A DNA stretch of 48,828 nucleotides from an uncultured Saprospiraceae bacterium. GTDB taxonomy: Bacteria; Bacteroidota; Bacteroidia; Chitinophagales; Saprospiraceae. The stretch spans positions 1 to 48,828 of the forward strand of contig CALDEM010000024.1 in assembly GCA_937942435.1 (NCBI GenBank), written 5' to 3'. The position numbers and the translations under genes are program-made. The notes under the pieces were generated by a model. It was not told the origin of the DNA. It did not search any database and worked only from the letters and a program-made list of their open reading frames with translations. Positions 1 to 8,357 of this stretch are shown here, one piece after another (positions within the stretch are counted from its first letter, which is position 1; each line of letters begins with the position of its first letter).

Positions 1-1
1 T

Positions 2-487
2 GAAAGAGGTGTACCGATGGGGAGCACTTTACAAAAACAAAATTCTAATTACAACACAGCACCGTCGTTTGCCATCTGGGCCATCAAAGATGCCGAAGGC
101 GCTAACTTAGATCGTATCCAAGTCATCAAAGGATGGTTAGATCAAGACGGCAACACTCAAGAAAAGATATACGATGTCAGTTGGTCGGACGAAAGAGTCA
201 AAGATCAAAACGGGCGACTCCCGGTAGTAGGCAGTACTGTCGATATCAAAACTGCTACATACACTAACGACATAGGTGCTATCAAATTAGAAACCATATG
301 GACAGATCCAGACTTTGATGCCAATGCTTCAGCTTTTTATTATGTGCGTGTCTTGGAGATCCCAACTCCACGGTGGACGACTTACGATGCAATAAAGATA
401 GGACTTGCACCGCCAGATGATGTAGCTCCTACGTTACAGGAGCGAGCTTGGAGTTCGCCGATATGGTATCAGGGGGTTGAATTATAA
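2..487 (+). CDS. DUF3604 family protein, C-terminal part (gene cut by window edge)
   Basis: The reading frame is already open at base 2 and reads ERGVPMGSTL before the first in-frame ATG at 17, so that ATG is internal and the gene starts upstream of the window. About 161 C-terminal residues are visible. The stretches RGVPMG near the start and PTPRWTTYDAIKIG plus QERAWSSPIWY at the end are what I recognise as the typical end of DUF3604 proteins, a family of large secreted or periplasmic proteins related to PHP-type metal-dependent phosphoesterases. The catalytic part lies outside the window, so activity cannot be judged. Family call is fairly firm; function is unknown. Confidence 0.75.
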   Translation, partial: ERGVPMGSTLQKQNSNYNTAPSFAIWAIKDAEGANLDRIQVIKGWLDQDGNTQEKIYDVSWSDERVKDQNGRLPVVGSTVDIKTATYTNDIGAIKLETIWTDPDFDANASAFYYVRVLEIPTPRWTTYDAIKIGLAPPDDVAPTLQERAWSSPIWYQGVEL

Positions 488-807
488 TAAAGAAATAATC
501 AAAAAAATCACAACCCCCGTGATTATGGAAGCTATATATCTTTTGTGATAATCGAAGCAGAAAGTAGAATTAGAACAAGTATCCAGAGTAATTTGACCAA
601 CCTGTTTATCAAAATATCATGTCGTCCGCTATTAGTATTTAAAATTGGAAACGGGAAAAAAGAACAATAGAAATGCAAATTTTCTGCTTCAGAGAACGAG
701 TAAAATCAGGAGTATCCATAGAAGAAAGGTGTAATCCACACTTTCATTATATAAACGATAAATATTGATATGGTTAATACTATAACAAAACTTTTCATTT
801 CATCTAA
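488..807. other. Intergenic region, 320 nt, no gene seen
   Basis: This AT-rich gap separates two convergent genes. Apart from the hairpin at 506-524 (listed separately) I see no ORF with family character, no tRNA-like fold and no repeat. It is probably the 3' untranslated region of both neighbours. Confidence 0.5.
500..524 (-). terminator. Possible rho-independent terminator for the 808-1959 gene
   Basis: A 6-bp stem (AATCAC/GTGATT, 506-511 with 519-524) with a 7-nt loop is followed, when read on the minus strand, by seven Ts. It lies 284 nt beyond the stop of the minus-strand enzyme gene, which is rather far, and the stem is short, so the call is tentative. Confidence 0.4.
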
Positions 808-1959
808 TTATGCATCCACCATCGCCAGCGCCATGCGCAGGTCTTCTATCAAGTCCTCAACATCCTCCACTCCAATACTCAACCTAATCAACGAATCAGT
901 GAGCCCAACTTTCAACCTATCTTCTTTTGGAATAGAGGCATGTGTCATCGTCGCTGGATGACCAATCAATGACTCAACACCACCAAGTGATTCTGCAAGC
1001 GAAAATAGATGAGTGTTACTCAACACCTTCTCTGTCGTTTCAAAAGAGTTAGCATGTAGATCAAAACTCACCATGCCTCCAAACATGCGCATCTGCTTTG
1101 CAGCAATATCATGATTAGGATGATCCTTAAATCCCGGATAGTACACTTTAGAAACTGCTGGATGGTCCTTTAAGAAGGAGGCTATCTTTTCAGCATTTTG
1201 GCATGACCGCTCTACTCTCAGATGCAATGTTTTAATACCTCGTAAGACCAAAAAGCAGTCCATAGGACCAGGTACTGCACCAGCAGCGTTTTGGATAAAC
1301 CTAAGACGATCAGCCACGGTATCATCATTAGTGATGACACAACCATTGATGACATCAGAATGGCCATTGATATACTTCGTAGCACTATGCATGACGATAT
1401 CAGCACCCAAGTCAAGTGGAGTCTGCAGATATGGGGAAGAGAAAGTATTGTCTACACAGACCTTCACTCCTTTGCTATGTGCTATCTCAGAGATGGCTTG
1501 TATATCGACTATGCTAAGCATAGGATTGGTAGGTGTCTCTACCCAGATGAGTTTTGTATTTTCAGTTATAGCAGATGTCAGCTCACTGGCATCCGTCATG
1601 TTGACAAATGTCCCTTTCAGACCCACTAAACCAAAGATCTTAGTCAGTAGTCTATATGATCCTCCATAGAGATCATTGGTTGCTATAATCTCATCGCCGG
1701 GCTTGTATAGCTTTAATATAGCATCCATCGCAGCGAGACCACTTGCGTATGAGATGCAATGCTTCCCATTTTCAAGAGCAGCAAGATTAGTCTCCAGTAC
1801 CGTTCTCGTAGGGTTTTTTGTCCTTGCATATTCATATCCTTTGTTTATACCTGGAGCTTCTTGTACATAAGTTGACGTCTGATATATAGGAGTCATGATA
1901 GCCCCAGTAGATGGATCGGGATCTATCCCGGCGTGGATTGCTTTTGTACCAAACTTCAT
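808..1959 (-). CDS. metB: Cystathionine gamma-synthase / gamma-lyase family PLP enzyme
   Basis: This is a full-length (383 aa) trans-sulfuration enzyme of the Cys/Met-metabolism PLP family. The PLP lysine is Lys195 in HSATKYINGHSD, the aspartate pairing with the cofactor ring nitrogen is Asp170 (VDNTF), and the cofactor-phosphate region YEYARTKNPTR is at 42-52. Family members use O-acyl-homoserine plus cysteine to make cystathionine, or split cystathionine; sequence alone does not separate synthase from lyase, so metB is the conventional rather than a proven name. It is cytoplasmic and probably monocistronic: the HU terminator lies just upstream and no methionine genes are adjacent. The ATG start gives the usual N-terminus (TKAIHAG). 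Confidence 0.85.
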   Translation of the reverse strand: MKFGTKAIHAGIDPDPSTGAIMTPIYQTSTYVQEAPGINKGYEYARTKNPTRTVLETNLAALENGKHCISYASGLAAMDAILKLYKPGDEIIATNDLYGGSYRLLTKIFGLVGLKGTFVNMTDASELTSAITENTKLIWVETPTNPMLSIVDIQAISEIAHSKGVKVCVDNTFSSPYLQTPLDLGADIVMHSATKYINGHSDVINGCVITNDDTVADRLRFIQNAAGAVPGPMDCFLVLRGIKTLHLRVERSCQNAEKIASFLKDHPAVSKVYYPGFKDHPNHDIAAKQMRMFGGMVSFDLHANSFETTEKVLSNTHLFSLAESLGGVESLIGHPATMTHASIPKEDRLKVGLTDSLIRLSIGVEDVEDLIEDLRMALAMVDA

Positions 1960-1995
1960 ATGAGTATTTACGCAAGTGATTGAAACGATTAGAGC

Positions 1996-2027
1996 AAAAA
2001 AAAAGCAGCCTAATTAGATTAGGCTGC
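1996..2027 (-). terminator. Rho-independent terminator of the HU gene
   Basis: A perfect 10-bp inverted repeat (GCAGCCTAAT at 2005-2014, ATTAGGCTGC at 2018-2027) with a 3-nt loop is followed on the minus strand by nine Ts (1996-2004). It sits 26 nt beyond the HU stop codon. Confidence 0.92.
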
Positions 2028-2052
2028 CCTGAAAATACATTTTATCCGATGA

Positions 2053-2325
2053 TTAGTTCATCGCATCAACAAGAGCTTTTCCTGCTTTAAACTTTACAGC
2101 ATTCTTAGCTTTGATCTTTATAGTCTTACCTGTTGCTGGGTTTCTTCCGTCACGAGCTGGTCTGTGCTGGATTGAGAAAGTACCAAATCCAACAAAAGCA
2201 GCTTTATCACCACTCTGAAGACATCCTTCGATAGAACTGAAGACTGCATTTACTGCTACACCTGCATCCGCTTTAGATACGCCAATCGCCTCAGCTACTA
2301 CATCGATTAAATCTCCTTTATTCAT
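2053..2325 (-). CDS. hup: HU-family histone-like DNA-binding protein
   Basis: This 90-aa protein has the full HU/IHF fold signature: an N-terminal helical dimerisation region (MNKGDLIDVVAEA), then VGFGTFSIQHRPARDGRNP, the beta-arm motif with the DNA-intercalating proline in RNPATGK. It bends and compacts DNA as a dimer. Length and start match the family exactly. It has its own promoter (2363-2393) and a strong terminator, so it is a monocistronic unit. Whether it is the main HU or a paralogue cannot be told from this window. Confidence 0.95.
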   Translation of the reverse strand: MNKGDLIDVVAEAIGVSKADAGVAVNAVFSSIEGCLQSGDKAAFVGFGTFSIQHRPARDGRNPATGKTIKIKAKNAVKFKAGKALVDAMN

Positions 2326-2362
2326 TTTACAAATTTTAGTTATTAAAAAGAAATTAATGGAT

Positions 2363-2393
2363 CAAAGGTATACGTTCATATTTACACATACAA
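2363..2393 (-). promoter_or_regulatory. Bacteroidota housekeeping promoter of the HU gene
   Basis: On the minus strand TACCTTTG (2363-2370) matches the TAnnTTTG -7 box exactly, and TTG (2391-2393) lies 20 nt upstream as the -33 element. The expected transcript would have a leader of about 30 nt. Confidence 0.75.
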
Positions 2394-2394
2394 C

Positions 2395-2671
2395 ATATTT
2401 TTAATTAATTCGAGAAAACACTTATTTTATTGGTATTTCAGGCCACTAATGAGGGTTTATAATTATTCGAATATTTCTAAATAATAGACAAATACATAAT
2501 CCATATTAAAAATGTATCAGCATAAGGAAAAGGACGTCAATTGTTCTTTTTTCATCCCCACCAACTGAATTGTGATAACTAATCACAAAACCGAGGGTTT
2601 TCCGCGTCATTCTGACCTCATATATTACATGTTTTGGAGACATCTGGGTCATATGCTCAGCCTTCAAGGCC
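2395..2671. other. Intergenic region with two adjacent inverted repeats
   Basis: No convincing gene is seen here. Two back-to-back inverted repeats lie at 2570-2588 (TTGTGAT-aacta-ATCACAA, 7-bp arms) and 2587-2601 (AAAACC-gag-GGTTTT, 6-bp arms). They lie downstream of the oppC-like gene and about 200 nt upstream of the HU promoter, so they could be a weak terminator for the transporter operon or a protein-binding site. The first resembles CRP-type TGTGA/TCACA half-sites but with 7 rather than 6 bases between them. Confidence 0.45.
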
Positions 2672-3775
2672 TTATAATCCTTGCTTATTGACCTTAAAGT
2701 GGTAAGATAATCTATCCCCAATTGTATTAAAACATAGGATAGTTATAAAGATCAATATGCCAGGTCCGATCGCGAGCCACCAAGCTGGGATATACTGCCG
2801 AGCATCACTTAACATTCTGCCCCAACTCACTTCGCCGATAGGCAAACCTATATGAAGAAAAGAAAGTGAAGACTCTATCAAGATGGCAGTGCCCATATTA
2901 AGCGCTGTTAGTACAATGATGGGCCGATATACATTAGGTAAGACGTGTCTAAGAAATATGGTCATACTAGACAATCCTAAGATCTCAGCATTCTTGACAT
3001 AGTTGTCTTGCTTTTGAGCCATGATCTCTGCACGGATGATCCTTGTCAAATTAGGCCACCTGATAAATCCAATAACCCATATTACTGAGGCAACGGAGGG
3101 AACTGTAATAATCGAAAAAATAGCCAAGAGCAAAAACAGACGAGGTATCGATCTGAATACTTCAAGCAACTTAACCACGATCGTATCCCAAGGCACCCAA
3201 AACTCTTTTAGGCCAGAGATCAAGTTAAGTCGAGAGATATAAGTTAGTACCAAGAGCCCAAGACCTAAGATGATACCATACGTAGTATATGATTTTACAT
3301 ACTCTCCTCTATCGTTCTCGAAAAACGCCAACTCGGAGGCATAATAATAGATCAACAAAGCCCCTAAGATCAGCAAAAACAATTGAAGCAAGTTCATCTT
3401 ATGCGTACGATCGCCGAGATAACCAGATAACCCACCTAATAACAATGCAATGATAAGAGAGATCATAGAGCTCAGTATCCCGACTTTCATCGCAATAGAT
3501 ATACCATGTATCAGTCGCGACATCACATCTCGCCCTAACTGATCAGTACCCAGTATGTGTTTTCTTAGAGATCCGCCATCACTCATCTCTGAAGTACCGG
3601 GCACACTATAAGGGATAGCTTCTTTTGACACTTGGTCTGGGCCAAATGGTATAAGCCCCTCATCATGGGCGATTACACCAGAGAGCATACCGATGAGTAT
3701 AATCACCACTACCGTAACAACTGCTATGATCAGTCTCTTATCTTTTAGTAACACCGCCATGCTAATTAGAAACAT
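2672..3775 (-). CDS. Oligopeptide-type ABC transporter permease (OppC/DppC-like), enlarged
   Basis: The inner-membrane permease of a peptide or nickel-type ABC importer. The N-terminal helix (about 14-34), the HILGTDQLGRDVMSRLIHG motif (73-91) and the EAA-type cytoplasmic loop (NAEILGLSSMTIFLRHVLPN) are typical of OppC. It is 367 aa, longer than the usual 280-300. The extra length is an insert at about 123-196 with two predicted membrane helices (roughly 128-147 and 165-181), placed just before the normally contiguous LLEVFRSIPRLFLLLA segment. It overlaps the upstream oppB-like gene by 14 nt; an alternative ATG at 3760 would remove the overlap. It must pair with ATPases that are not in this window. 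Confidence 0.85.
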   Translation of the reverse strand: MFLISMAVLLKDKRLIIAVVTVVVIILIGMLSGVIAHDEGLIPFGPDQVSKEAIPYSVPGTSEMSDGGSLRKHILGTDQLGRDVMSRLIHGISIAMKVGILSSMISLIIALLLGGLSGYLGDRTHKMNLLQLFLLILGALLIYYYASELAFFENDRGEYVKSYTTYGIILGLGLLVLTYISRLNLISGLKEFWVPWDTIVVKLLEVFRSIPRLFLLLAIFSIITVPSVASVIWVIGFIRWPNLTRIIRAEIMAQKQDNYVKNAEILGLSSMTIFLRHVLPNVYRPIIVLTALNMGTAILIESSLSFLHIGLPIGEVSWGRMLSDARQYIPAWWLAIGPGILIFITILCFNTIGDRLSYHFKVNKQGL

Positions 3776-5168
3776 TTTCTAATCCCAGACTGTCACGCGT
3801 CTTTGGAAAGAGTTTAACCAATAAGATGTCTCCCACCAGATAGCCTACCATCGTTGCAGATGATATGATGATCACTATTGTAAATACAACAGGCCAATCA
3901 GCTTCTTGTACTGCAGAAAGCAACAACCTGCCGATACCAGGTATATTAAATATCACTTCTATAATCACTGACCCGGTAAAAATAGCTGGAATATAACCAG
4001 TTAGGATCGTCATAAAGGTAAGCAAGGCATTAGGTAAAGCATGTTGTCGGAGTACTTGCTTATCACTTAATCCTTTGGCTCTTGCCATCAACATGTAAGG
4101 CTTGGACAAGGTGTCGATGATATCGCTTCTTAGCTGTATAGTCAGATATGAAACTGACATAATAGTCATACATATGATCGGCAGAATCAGCTGACCAGCA
4201 TTGTCTTTCAACTCAGATAAAAAAGAACGTGCTACAAAAGATGGCTTAATGCCTATAGAAGGAAATATATCGGTCCAAGCCCCATACTCAGGAGTTGTAA
4301 AAAAGATAACCATGAGACTTGCAAACCAAAAAGTCGGAACGGCAAGTAAAACATAAAGCACTGTTGATGACACTTTGTCAAACCATCGGTATCTATAAAA
4401 AGCTTTAAAGTATCCCAGCATCAAAGAAAGGATTGCTACTAGTACAAGTGTAATCACCGACATCGATATGGTCCACTTCAACGCCTTCCCTATTTTTTCA
4501 ATCACTGGACTGCCATCTTGTAGAGATACATTCTCTTCTTTGTTAAAAAGTCTCCCTAACCACCTGTTAAATTGATTGCTCCATCCGTGCCATTGCAAAA
4601 CTGGATAAGAGAATACAGAACCAGTTTGTAAAGACTCAACTTGAACAAAAAACTGATTCAACTCTTCATTTTCTACATTTGAATCATCAACTATTTTTTT
4701 CAAATTCTTAGACCTCGCCTTGATATCCGACAATGATTTTGCTTGCTCGATCTTACTTAACTCGATGCTCACTTTTTTTGAATCACGTTCACCCCCTCTA
4801 TATTGACTGATAAGTGATTGCAGACTTGATTCATAGGTCGACACTTTTACCCAATCTTTAGTTTGCCTTAATAGAGAAGTGAGAAGTACTTTCTTTTGCT
4901 TTGGTATGATCCTATGCAGCGTATCCGGAAAGTAGGATGGTTGAACCCCAAAGAAAAACAATGGCAAGTCTAAACCTCGCTCTTTTTGCAATGTCTGATA
5001 AGAGTCCAAGTAGTTAGAACGAGCCATATGATTGCTTTCCCCTTCTAACGAAAGCTGAGCTTCTATTTGATCACCAGGCGCTAAACTTTGCAACCAAAAA
5101 GTTAGTAATAAGATGACCAGTACAGTAGGTACGATCAGCAAGATGCGTCTTACTACGTACCTAAACAT
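3762..5168 (-). CDS. Oligopeptide-type ABC transporter permease (OppB/DppB-like), enlarged
   Basis: The partner permease. It starts with the classic OppB helix (MFRYVVRRILLIVPTVLVIL), followed by LAPGD and GLDLPL, and carries the EAA loop (ARAKGLSDKQVLRQHALPN) and the IPGIGRLLLSAVQEADWP motif. At 468 aa it is about 150 residues longer than ordinary OppB. The extra material, about residues 75-190, lies between GLDLPL and the WLGRLF segment that normally follows directly, and should face the periplasm. It is polar and helix-prone (many Lys, Glu, Ser). The gene starts 2 nt after the binding-protein stop, so the three genes form one operon. Confidence 0.87.
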   Translation of the reverse strand: MFRYVVRRILLIVPTVLVILLLTFWLQSLAPGDQIEAQLSLEGESNHMARSNYLDSYQTLQKERGLDLPLFFFGVQPSYFPDTLHRIIPKQKKVLLTSLLRQTKDWVKVSTYESSLQSLISQYRGGERDSKKVSIELSKIEQAKSLSDIKARSKNLKKIVDDSNVENEELNQFFVQVESLQTGSVFSYPVLQWHGWSNQFNRWLGRLFNKEENVSLQDGSPVIEKIGKALKWTISMSVITLVLVAILSLMLGYFKAFYRYRWFDKVSSTVLYVLLAVPTFWFASLMVIFFTTPEYGAWTDIFPSIGIKPSFVARSFLSELKDNAGQLILPIICMTIMSVSYLTIQLRSDIIDTLSKPYMLMARAKGLSDKQVLRQHALPNALLTFMTILTGYIPAIFTGSVIIEVIFNIPGIGRLLLSAVQEADWPVVFTIVIIISSATMVGYLVGDILLVKLFPKTRDSLGLENVSN

Positions 5169-5170
5169 CC

Positions 5171-6928
5171 CTACAGGCTTGCGTTAGCGTTAAGAAAGTA
5201 ACCTGGCCGAGCGTTGCTTGTTACAGGATCAATCTGCTTGTCAATAATCAACCGCACTTGTGGTGAGTACAAAGGTATCGCCGGGGCATCTCGCTCAAAC
5301 ACTTCTTGAAAATCCATATAAGCCTTCAACCGTTCTGCTTCATCTTCCGTCGTCCTGATTAATTCCATATAACGGTCTGCTTCAGAACTGGCATATCTCA
5401 AAGAATTGTCTTTTCCTATACCGATGTTAGAAGAATGATAAGATAAAAAGGGATCATCTTTGGTTGGAGTAGCGGTCTTTGCAATTATAGTCATCTCATA
5501 GTCGCCAGTATTGAGATTTTCGCTTCTTGTAGCAGGCCATGGTTTTTCCACAATTGCGATCTCAACTCCCGCCTGCGCACATGATTCTTTTATAATTGAA
5601 GAAGCACCTGAACTGAATGTAGATCCTGTTATATGAAATCTTAAGCTCAGATTTTCTTTTCTCCCGTTTATAGTTTTGTCTCTTACTCCATCATTATCGG
5701 TGTCACTCCATCCCGCACTTTCTAATATTGATATTGCTTTTTTAACGTTATACTCATGCTCTGGTAGATTTTTATTGTATTGCGGTTTAGAATAGTGTAT
5801 AGGTGAGTTTATCTTTGTTCCATATCCTCCGGCTAATTGTTCTATTATCCGATCAAGATCTACAAGGTGCCTGAAGGCTAGTCTAACATCCCGATCTGAT
5901 AATTTCACATTCTCATTATTCAACATGAGTATAACATATCTCTGCAGACCTACTGTTTCAAATTTATACTTATTAGAAAAAGATGTATCTGATTTTAAGT
6001 CGTTGTATTGCGCCACGGGCATACGAGAAAAATCAACTACATCTATTTCATCATTTTTCAATAGTGTTAGCGCAGTCGTTTCATCTTTTATAAATTGAAA
6101 AACGATGCGTTCAGGATAGGTCTTTAATTGATCAACTTCAGAATATTTATCTCCCCAATAATTATCTTTTCTTTTAAGTACTATATACTGTCCTGTCTCA
6201 ACTGACTCAACGGTATATGGTCCTGCGCCAGATACCTTTGTCTTACTATTCTCTATATCCGAGAATGATTTTGCTATAGCTTGAAAAGCATCGCTTTCTA
6301 ATAATTTAGATAATGCTTTTTCATCTCTTATATCTTCAAGTCTTATTGATTCAAGCACCCCTGCGGCATCATGCAGATGCCTCGGAAATATCTCAGTGCT
6401 TAACATTGCATCTTTGGTTAAAAAGTAATCATCTGTTGCCCTAATCGTAAATTTTTTAGGATCACCATCATCTACAGTTACACTTAGTATTTCACTCAAT
6501 AGACCTTTCCAATTAGGACTTAGTACATTAGGATGATTTGCTATTTTATAAGTAAATGAGATGTCATGACCTGTTATCGGTACGCCATCAGTCCACACTG
6601 CCTCTTCTTTGATACGCATATCATATGCTACAATGCCTTCTTCAACTGATCGACCTTCAGGAATAGACTCAATCAATACTGGCTTCAGTTCAAGCGTCTG
6701 ATGATCATAATCAGCAAGATTAAGAAACAGATATTGATATATTTCGCGCTCAAGAGAAGAGCCTCCTAAAATAGGATTCAATGATTTGGGTTCAGAGGGC
6801 ATCCTGACCACGATCTGATCTATCGCAGTCACTGTCTCGACCGGTGCCGATTCTCTGCATCCAGAAGAGATTACTATCGCGACAAGTGCACATAATAGCA
6901 GACGACTCACACTCTTATTTATGTTCAT
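5171..6928 (-). CDS. ABC transporter substrate-binding lipoprotein (SBP_bac_5 family)
   Basis: A 585-aa binding protein of the OppA/DppA cluster. The signal peptide ends in a lipobox with the acylated cysteine at about residue 24 (VISSGC). Family features include MPSEPKSLNPILGG near the N-terminus, AVWTDGVPITGHDISFTYK, and the late segment DRYMELIRTTEDEAERLKAY. It would deliver oligopeptides or a similar ligand to the two permeases encoded next; the ligand cannot be read from sequence. It is the first gene of the operon, with a -7-like box upstream (6959-6966). Confidence 0.88.
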   Translation of the reverse strand: MNINKSVSRLLLCALVAIVISSGCRESAPVETVTAIDQIVVRMPSEPKSLNPILGGSSLEREIYQYLFLNLADYDHQTLELKPVLIESIPEGRSVEEGIVAYDMRIKEEAVWTDGVPITGHDISFTYKIANHPNVLSPNWKGLLSEILSVTVDDGDPKKFTIRATDDYFLTKDAMLSTEIFPRHLHDAAGVLESIRLEDIRDEKALSKLLESDAFQAIAKSFSDIENSKTKVSGAGPYTVESVETGQYIVLKRKDNYWGDKYSEVDQLKTYPERIVFQFIKDETTALTLLKNDEIDVVDFSRMPVAQYNDLKSDTSFSNKYKFETVGLQRYVILMLNNENVKLSDRDVRLAFRHLVDLDRIIEQLAGGYGTKINSPIHYSKPQYNKNLPEHEYNVKKAISILESAGWSDTDNDGVRDKTINGRKENLSLRFHITGSTFSSGASSIIKESCAQAGVEIAIVEKPWPATRSENLNTGDYEMTIIAKTATPTKDDPFLSYHSSNIGIGKDNSLRYASSEADRYMELIRTTEDEAERLKAYMDFQEVFERDAPAIPLYSPQVRLIIDKQIDPVTSNARPGYFLNANASL

Positions 6929-6958
6929 GGGTGGTATATTTTATCAATGTGATACGAA

Positions 6959-6966
6959 CAAAGTTA
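6959..6966 (-). promoter_or_regulatory. Probable -7 box of the peptide transporter operon
   Basis: TAACTTTG on the minus strand is an exact TAnnTTTG match, 30 nt upstream of the binding-protein ATG. No TTG -33 element is seen at 19-21 nt, so the promoter may be weak or regulated. It shares the 79-nt spacer with the divergent gene at 7008. Confidence 0.5.
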
Positions 6967-7007
6967 AACTCTAAACGCTTGAATTAATATTATCAATCCA
7001 TATATCG

Positions 7008-7919
7008 ATGAAAACTGTTGTTATTGCTGGTGGCTCAGGTACTGTTGGACGACGACTTAGTGAGGTCTTATCAGAAGCAGGATACACTGTATCAATCCTT
7101 ACGCGAAGTAAGGAGAAAGCCAAAAACGACGACCATTTCATCCATTGGGATATAGAGCAAAAGTTAATAGATGATCGGTTTGTCCAAGCGAATATCATCA
7201 TCAATCTCGCAGGATCTGGGATCGCTGAAGGTCGATGGACCAAAGAACAAAAAAAAGAGATCATGAGTAGCCGTCTTGATACAACGGAGCTTTTAATCAG
7301 CGAAGTCGGCAAGAGGAACATGGAGATCGATAGCTACATCTCTGCTTCTGCTATTGGATACTATGGAGATGGCGGAGATAAGCTGCTTACGGAAGAGGAT
7401 GGTGTCCAGACTGATGAGTTCTTATCTCAAGTATGTGTCGCCTGGGAAGAAGCCGCTCAAAAGGCATCTTCCATAACGGATCAAGTATGCATCCTGCGGA
7501 TCGGCACTGTCCTATCACGCACTGGAGGTGCTTTAGAAAAAATGGATGTTACCATCCCTTATGGTGTAGCTAACTATCTGGGCAACGGAAAGCAATTGAT
7601 GAGCTGGATACACTTAGATGACCTCTGCCGTATAATCCATTTTAACATCAAGCAGTCACTAAACGGAATCTACAATGCTGTAGCTCCTGAGGTAGTGTCT
7701 AATAAAGCCTTCACTCGCTCACTGCGAGATGTCATCAATACTAAAGCAATGGTATTGCCAGCACCAGCATTTGGTATTAAGTTGATGTTTGGAGAGATGG
7801 CACGTGTCGTACTCAACAGCTCTAATGTAAGCGCAGAGAAAATAAAATCAGCAGGGTTCAAGTTCTCATACCCTACTGTAGATCAAGCACTTAGAGCGTT
7901 GTATAAGACAGAAGTTTGA
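7008..7919 (+). CDS. TIGR01777 family NAD(P)-binding SDR protein (YfcH/SDR39U1-like)
   Basis: A 303-aa extended short-chain dehydrogenase/epimerase-like protein. The Rossmann glycine motif is GGSGTVGRR (residues 8-16, usually GGTGFIG). The middle segment SASAIGYYGDGG carries the YYG signature typical of TIGR01777, and the C-terminal third (VLPAPAFGIKLMFGEMA ... SAEKIKSAGFKFSYPT) is the DUF1731 tail. The enzymatic reaction of this family is not settled; some members have been linked to cell division in cyanobacteria and chloroplasts. It is divergent from the transporter operon and convergent with the HAD gene, with 5 nt between stops, so it is probably a single-gene unit. Confidence 0.9.
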   Translation: MKTVVIAGGSGTVGRRLSEVLSEAGYTVSILTRSKEKAKNDDHFIHWDIEQKLIDDRFVQANIIINLAGSGIAEGRWTKEQKKEIMSSRLDTTELLISEVGKRNMEIDSYISASAIGYYGDGGDKLLTEEDGVQTDEFLSQVCVAWEEAAQKASSITDQVCILRIGTVLSRTGGALEKMDVTIPYGVANYLGNGKQLMSWIHLDDLCRIIHFNIKQSLNGIYNAVAPEVVSNKAFTRSLRDVINTKAMVLPAPAFGIKLMFGEMARVVLNSSNVSAEKIKSAGFKFSYPTVDQALRALYKTEV

Positions 7920-7924
7920 TAAGC

Positions 7925-8353
7925 TTAAGGCTTATCAAAAACTTCTATCTCTTTGTTCACTTTTACGAGATCCGTAAAGTGTCCTTTAAATCTTGTAGCA
8001 CGTACCATGTGGTTATCGATCCAGTGGTAGTTACCTCCACGAGGCTTCTCCATCAATAGGCCGTGATATTTGAATCCATGCTTCTTAAGCCATGTCTCTG
8101 ACACTCTTCTGTGCTCCTCTGTACGAGAAGTGAAGAAAGTGATGATATGGCCCTCATCATACCACTTGTTAAGTATCTCAAGTGCATCCGGAAATGGCTC
8201 GCATGTTACCATTCTTTCGGGTTCTTCGTTAGGCACATCCTCGCATATAGTTCCATCAATATCGATGAGGTAGTTTTTCACATCGTCTGGTAGAACAGGG
8301 CTTAATAATTGTCCTGAATCGTCTTTTAATTCCTTAAGTGTATGATCACTCAT
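7925..8353 (-). CDS. Small HAD-superfamily phosphatase-like protein
   Basis: A 142-aa single-domain protein with the HAD motifs in order: DIDGT (Asp31 nucleophile, Asp33), a Ser in FFTSR (motif II, residue 76), Lys103 (EKPRGG, motif III) and an Asp in WIDNH (113, motif IV). It lacks a clear cap domain. Close relatives in Bacteroidota often carry the name phosphoheptose isomerase, which the motifs do not support. The start ATG is 4 nt after the stop of the upstream M23 peptidase gene, so the two are co-transcribed. The substrate is unknown. Confidence 0.8.
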   Translation of the reverse strand: MSDHTLKELKDDSGQLLSPVLPDDVKNYLIDIDGTICEDVPNEEPERMVTCEPFPDALEILNKWYDEGHIITFFTSRTEEHRRVSETWLKKHGFKYHGLLMEKPRGGNYHWIDNHMVRATRFKGHFTDLVKVNKEIEVFDKP

Positions 8354-8357
8354 ATAG

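Noticed and set aside
770..961. Plus-strand ORF over the end of the cystathionine synthase gene
   Set aside because: Low-complexity Ser/Thr-rich antisense shadow of a well-supported gene.
2506..2721. 71-codon minus-strand ORF overlapping the end of the oppC-like gene
   Set aside because: It starts with TTG inside another gene, has no family character and runs through two inverted repeats.
7925..8353. Phosphoheptose isomerase name often given to this protein type
   Set aside because: The sequence has HAD phosphatase motifs (DIDGT, Lys103, Asp113) and no SIS domain.
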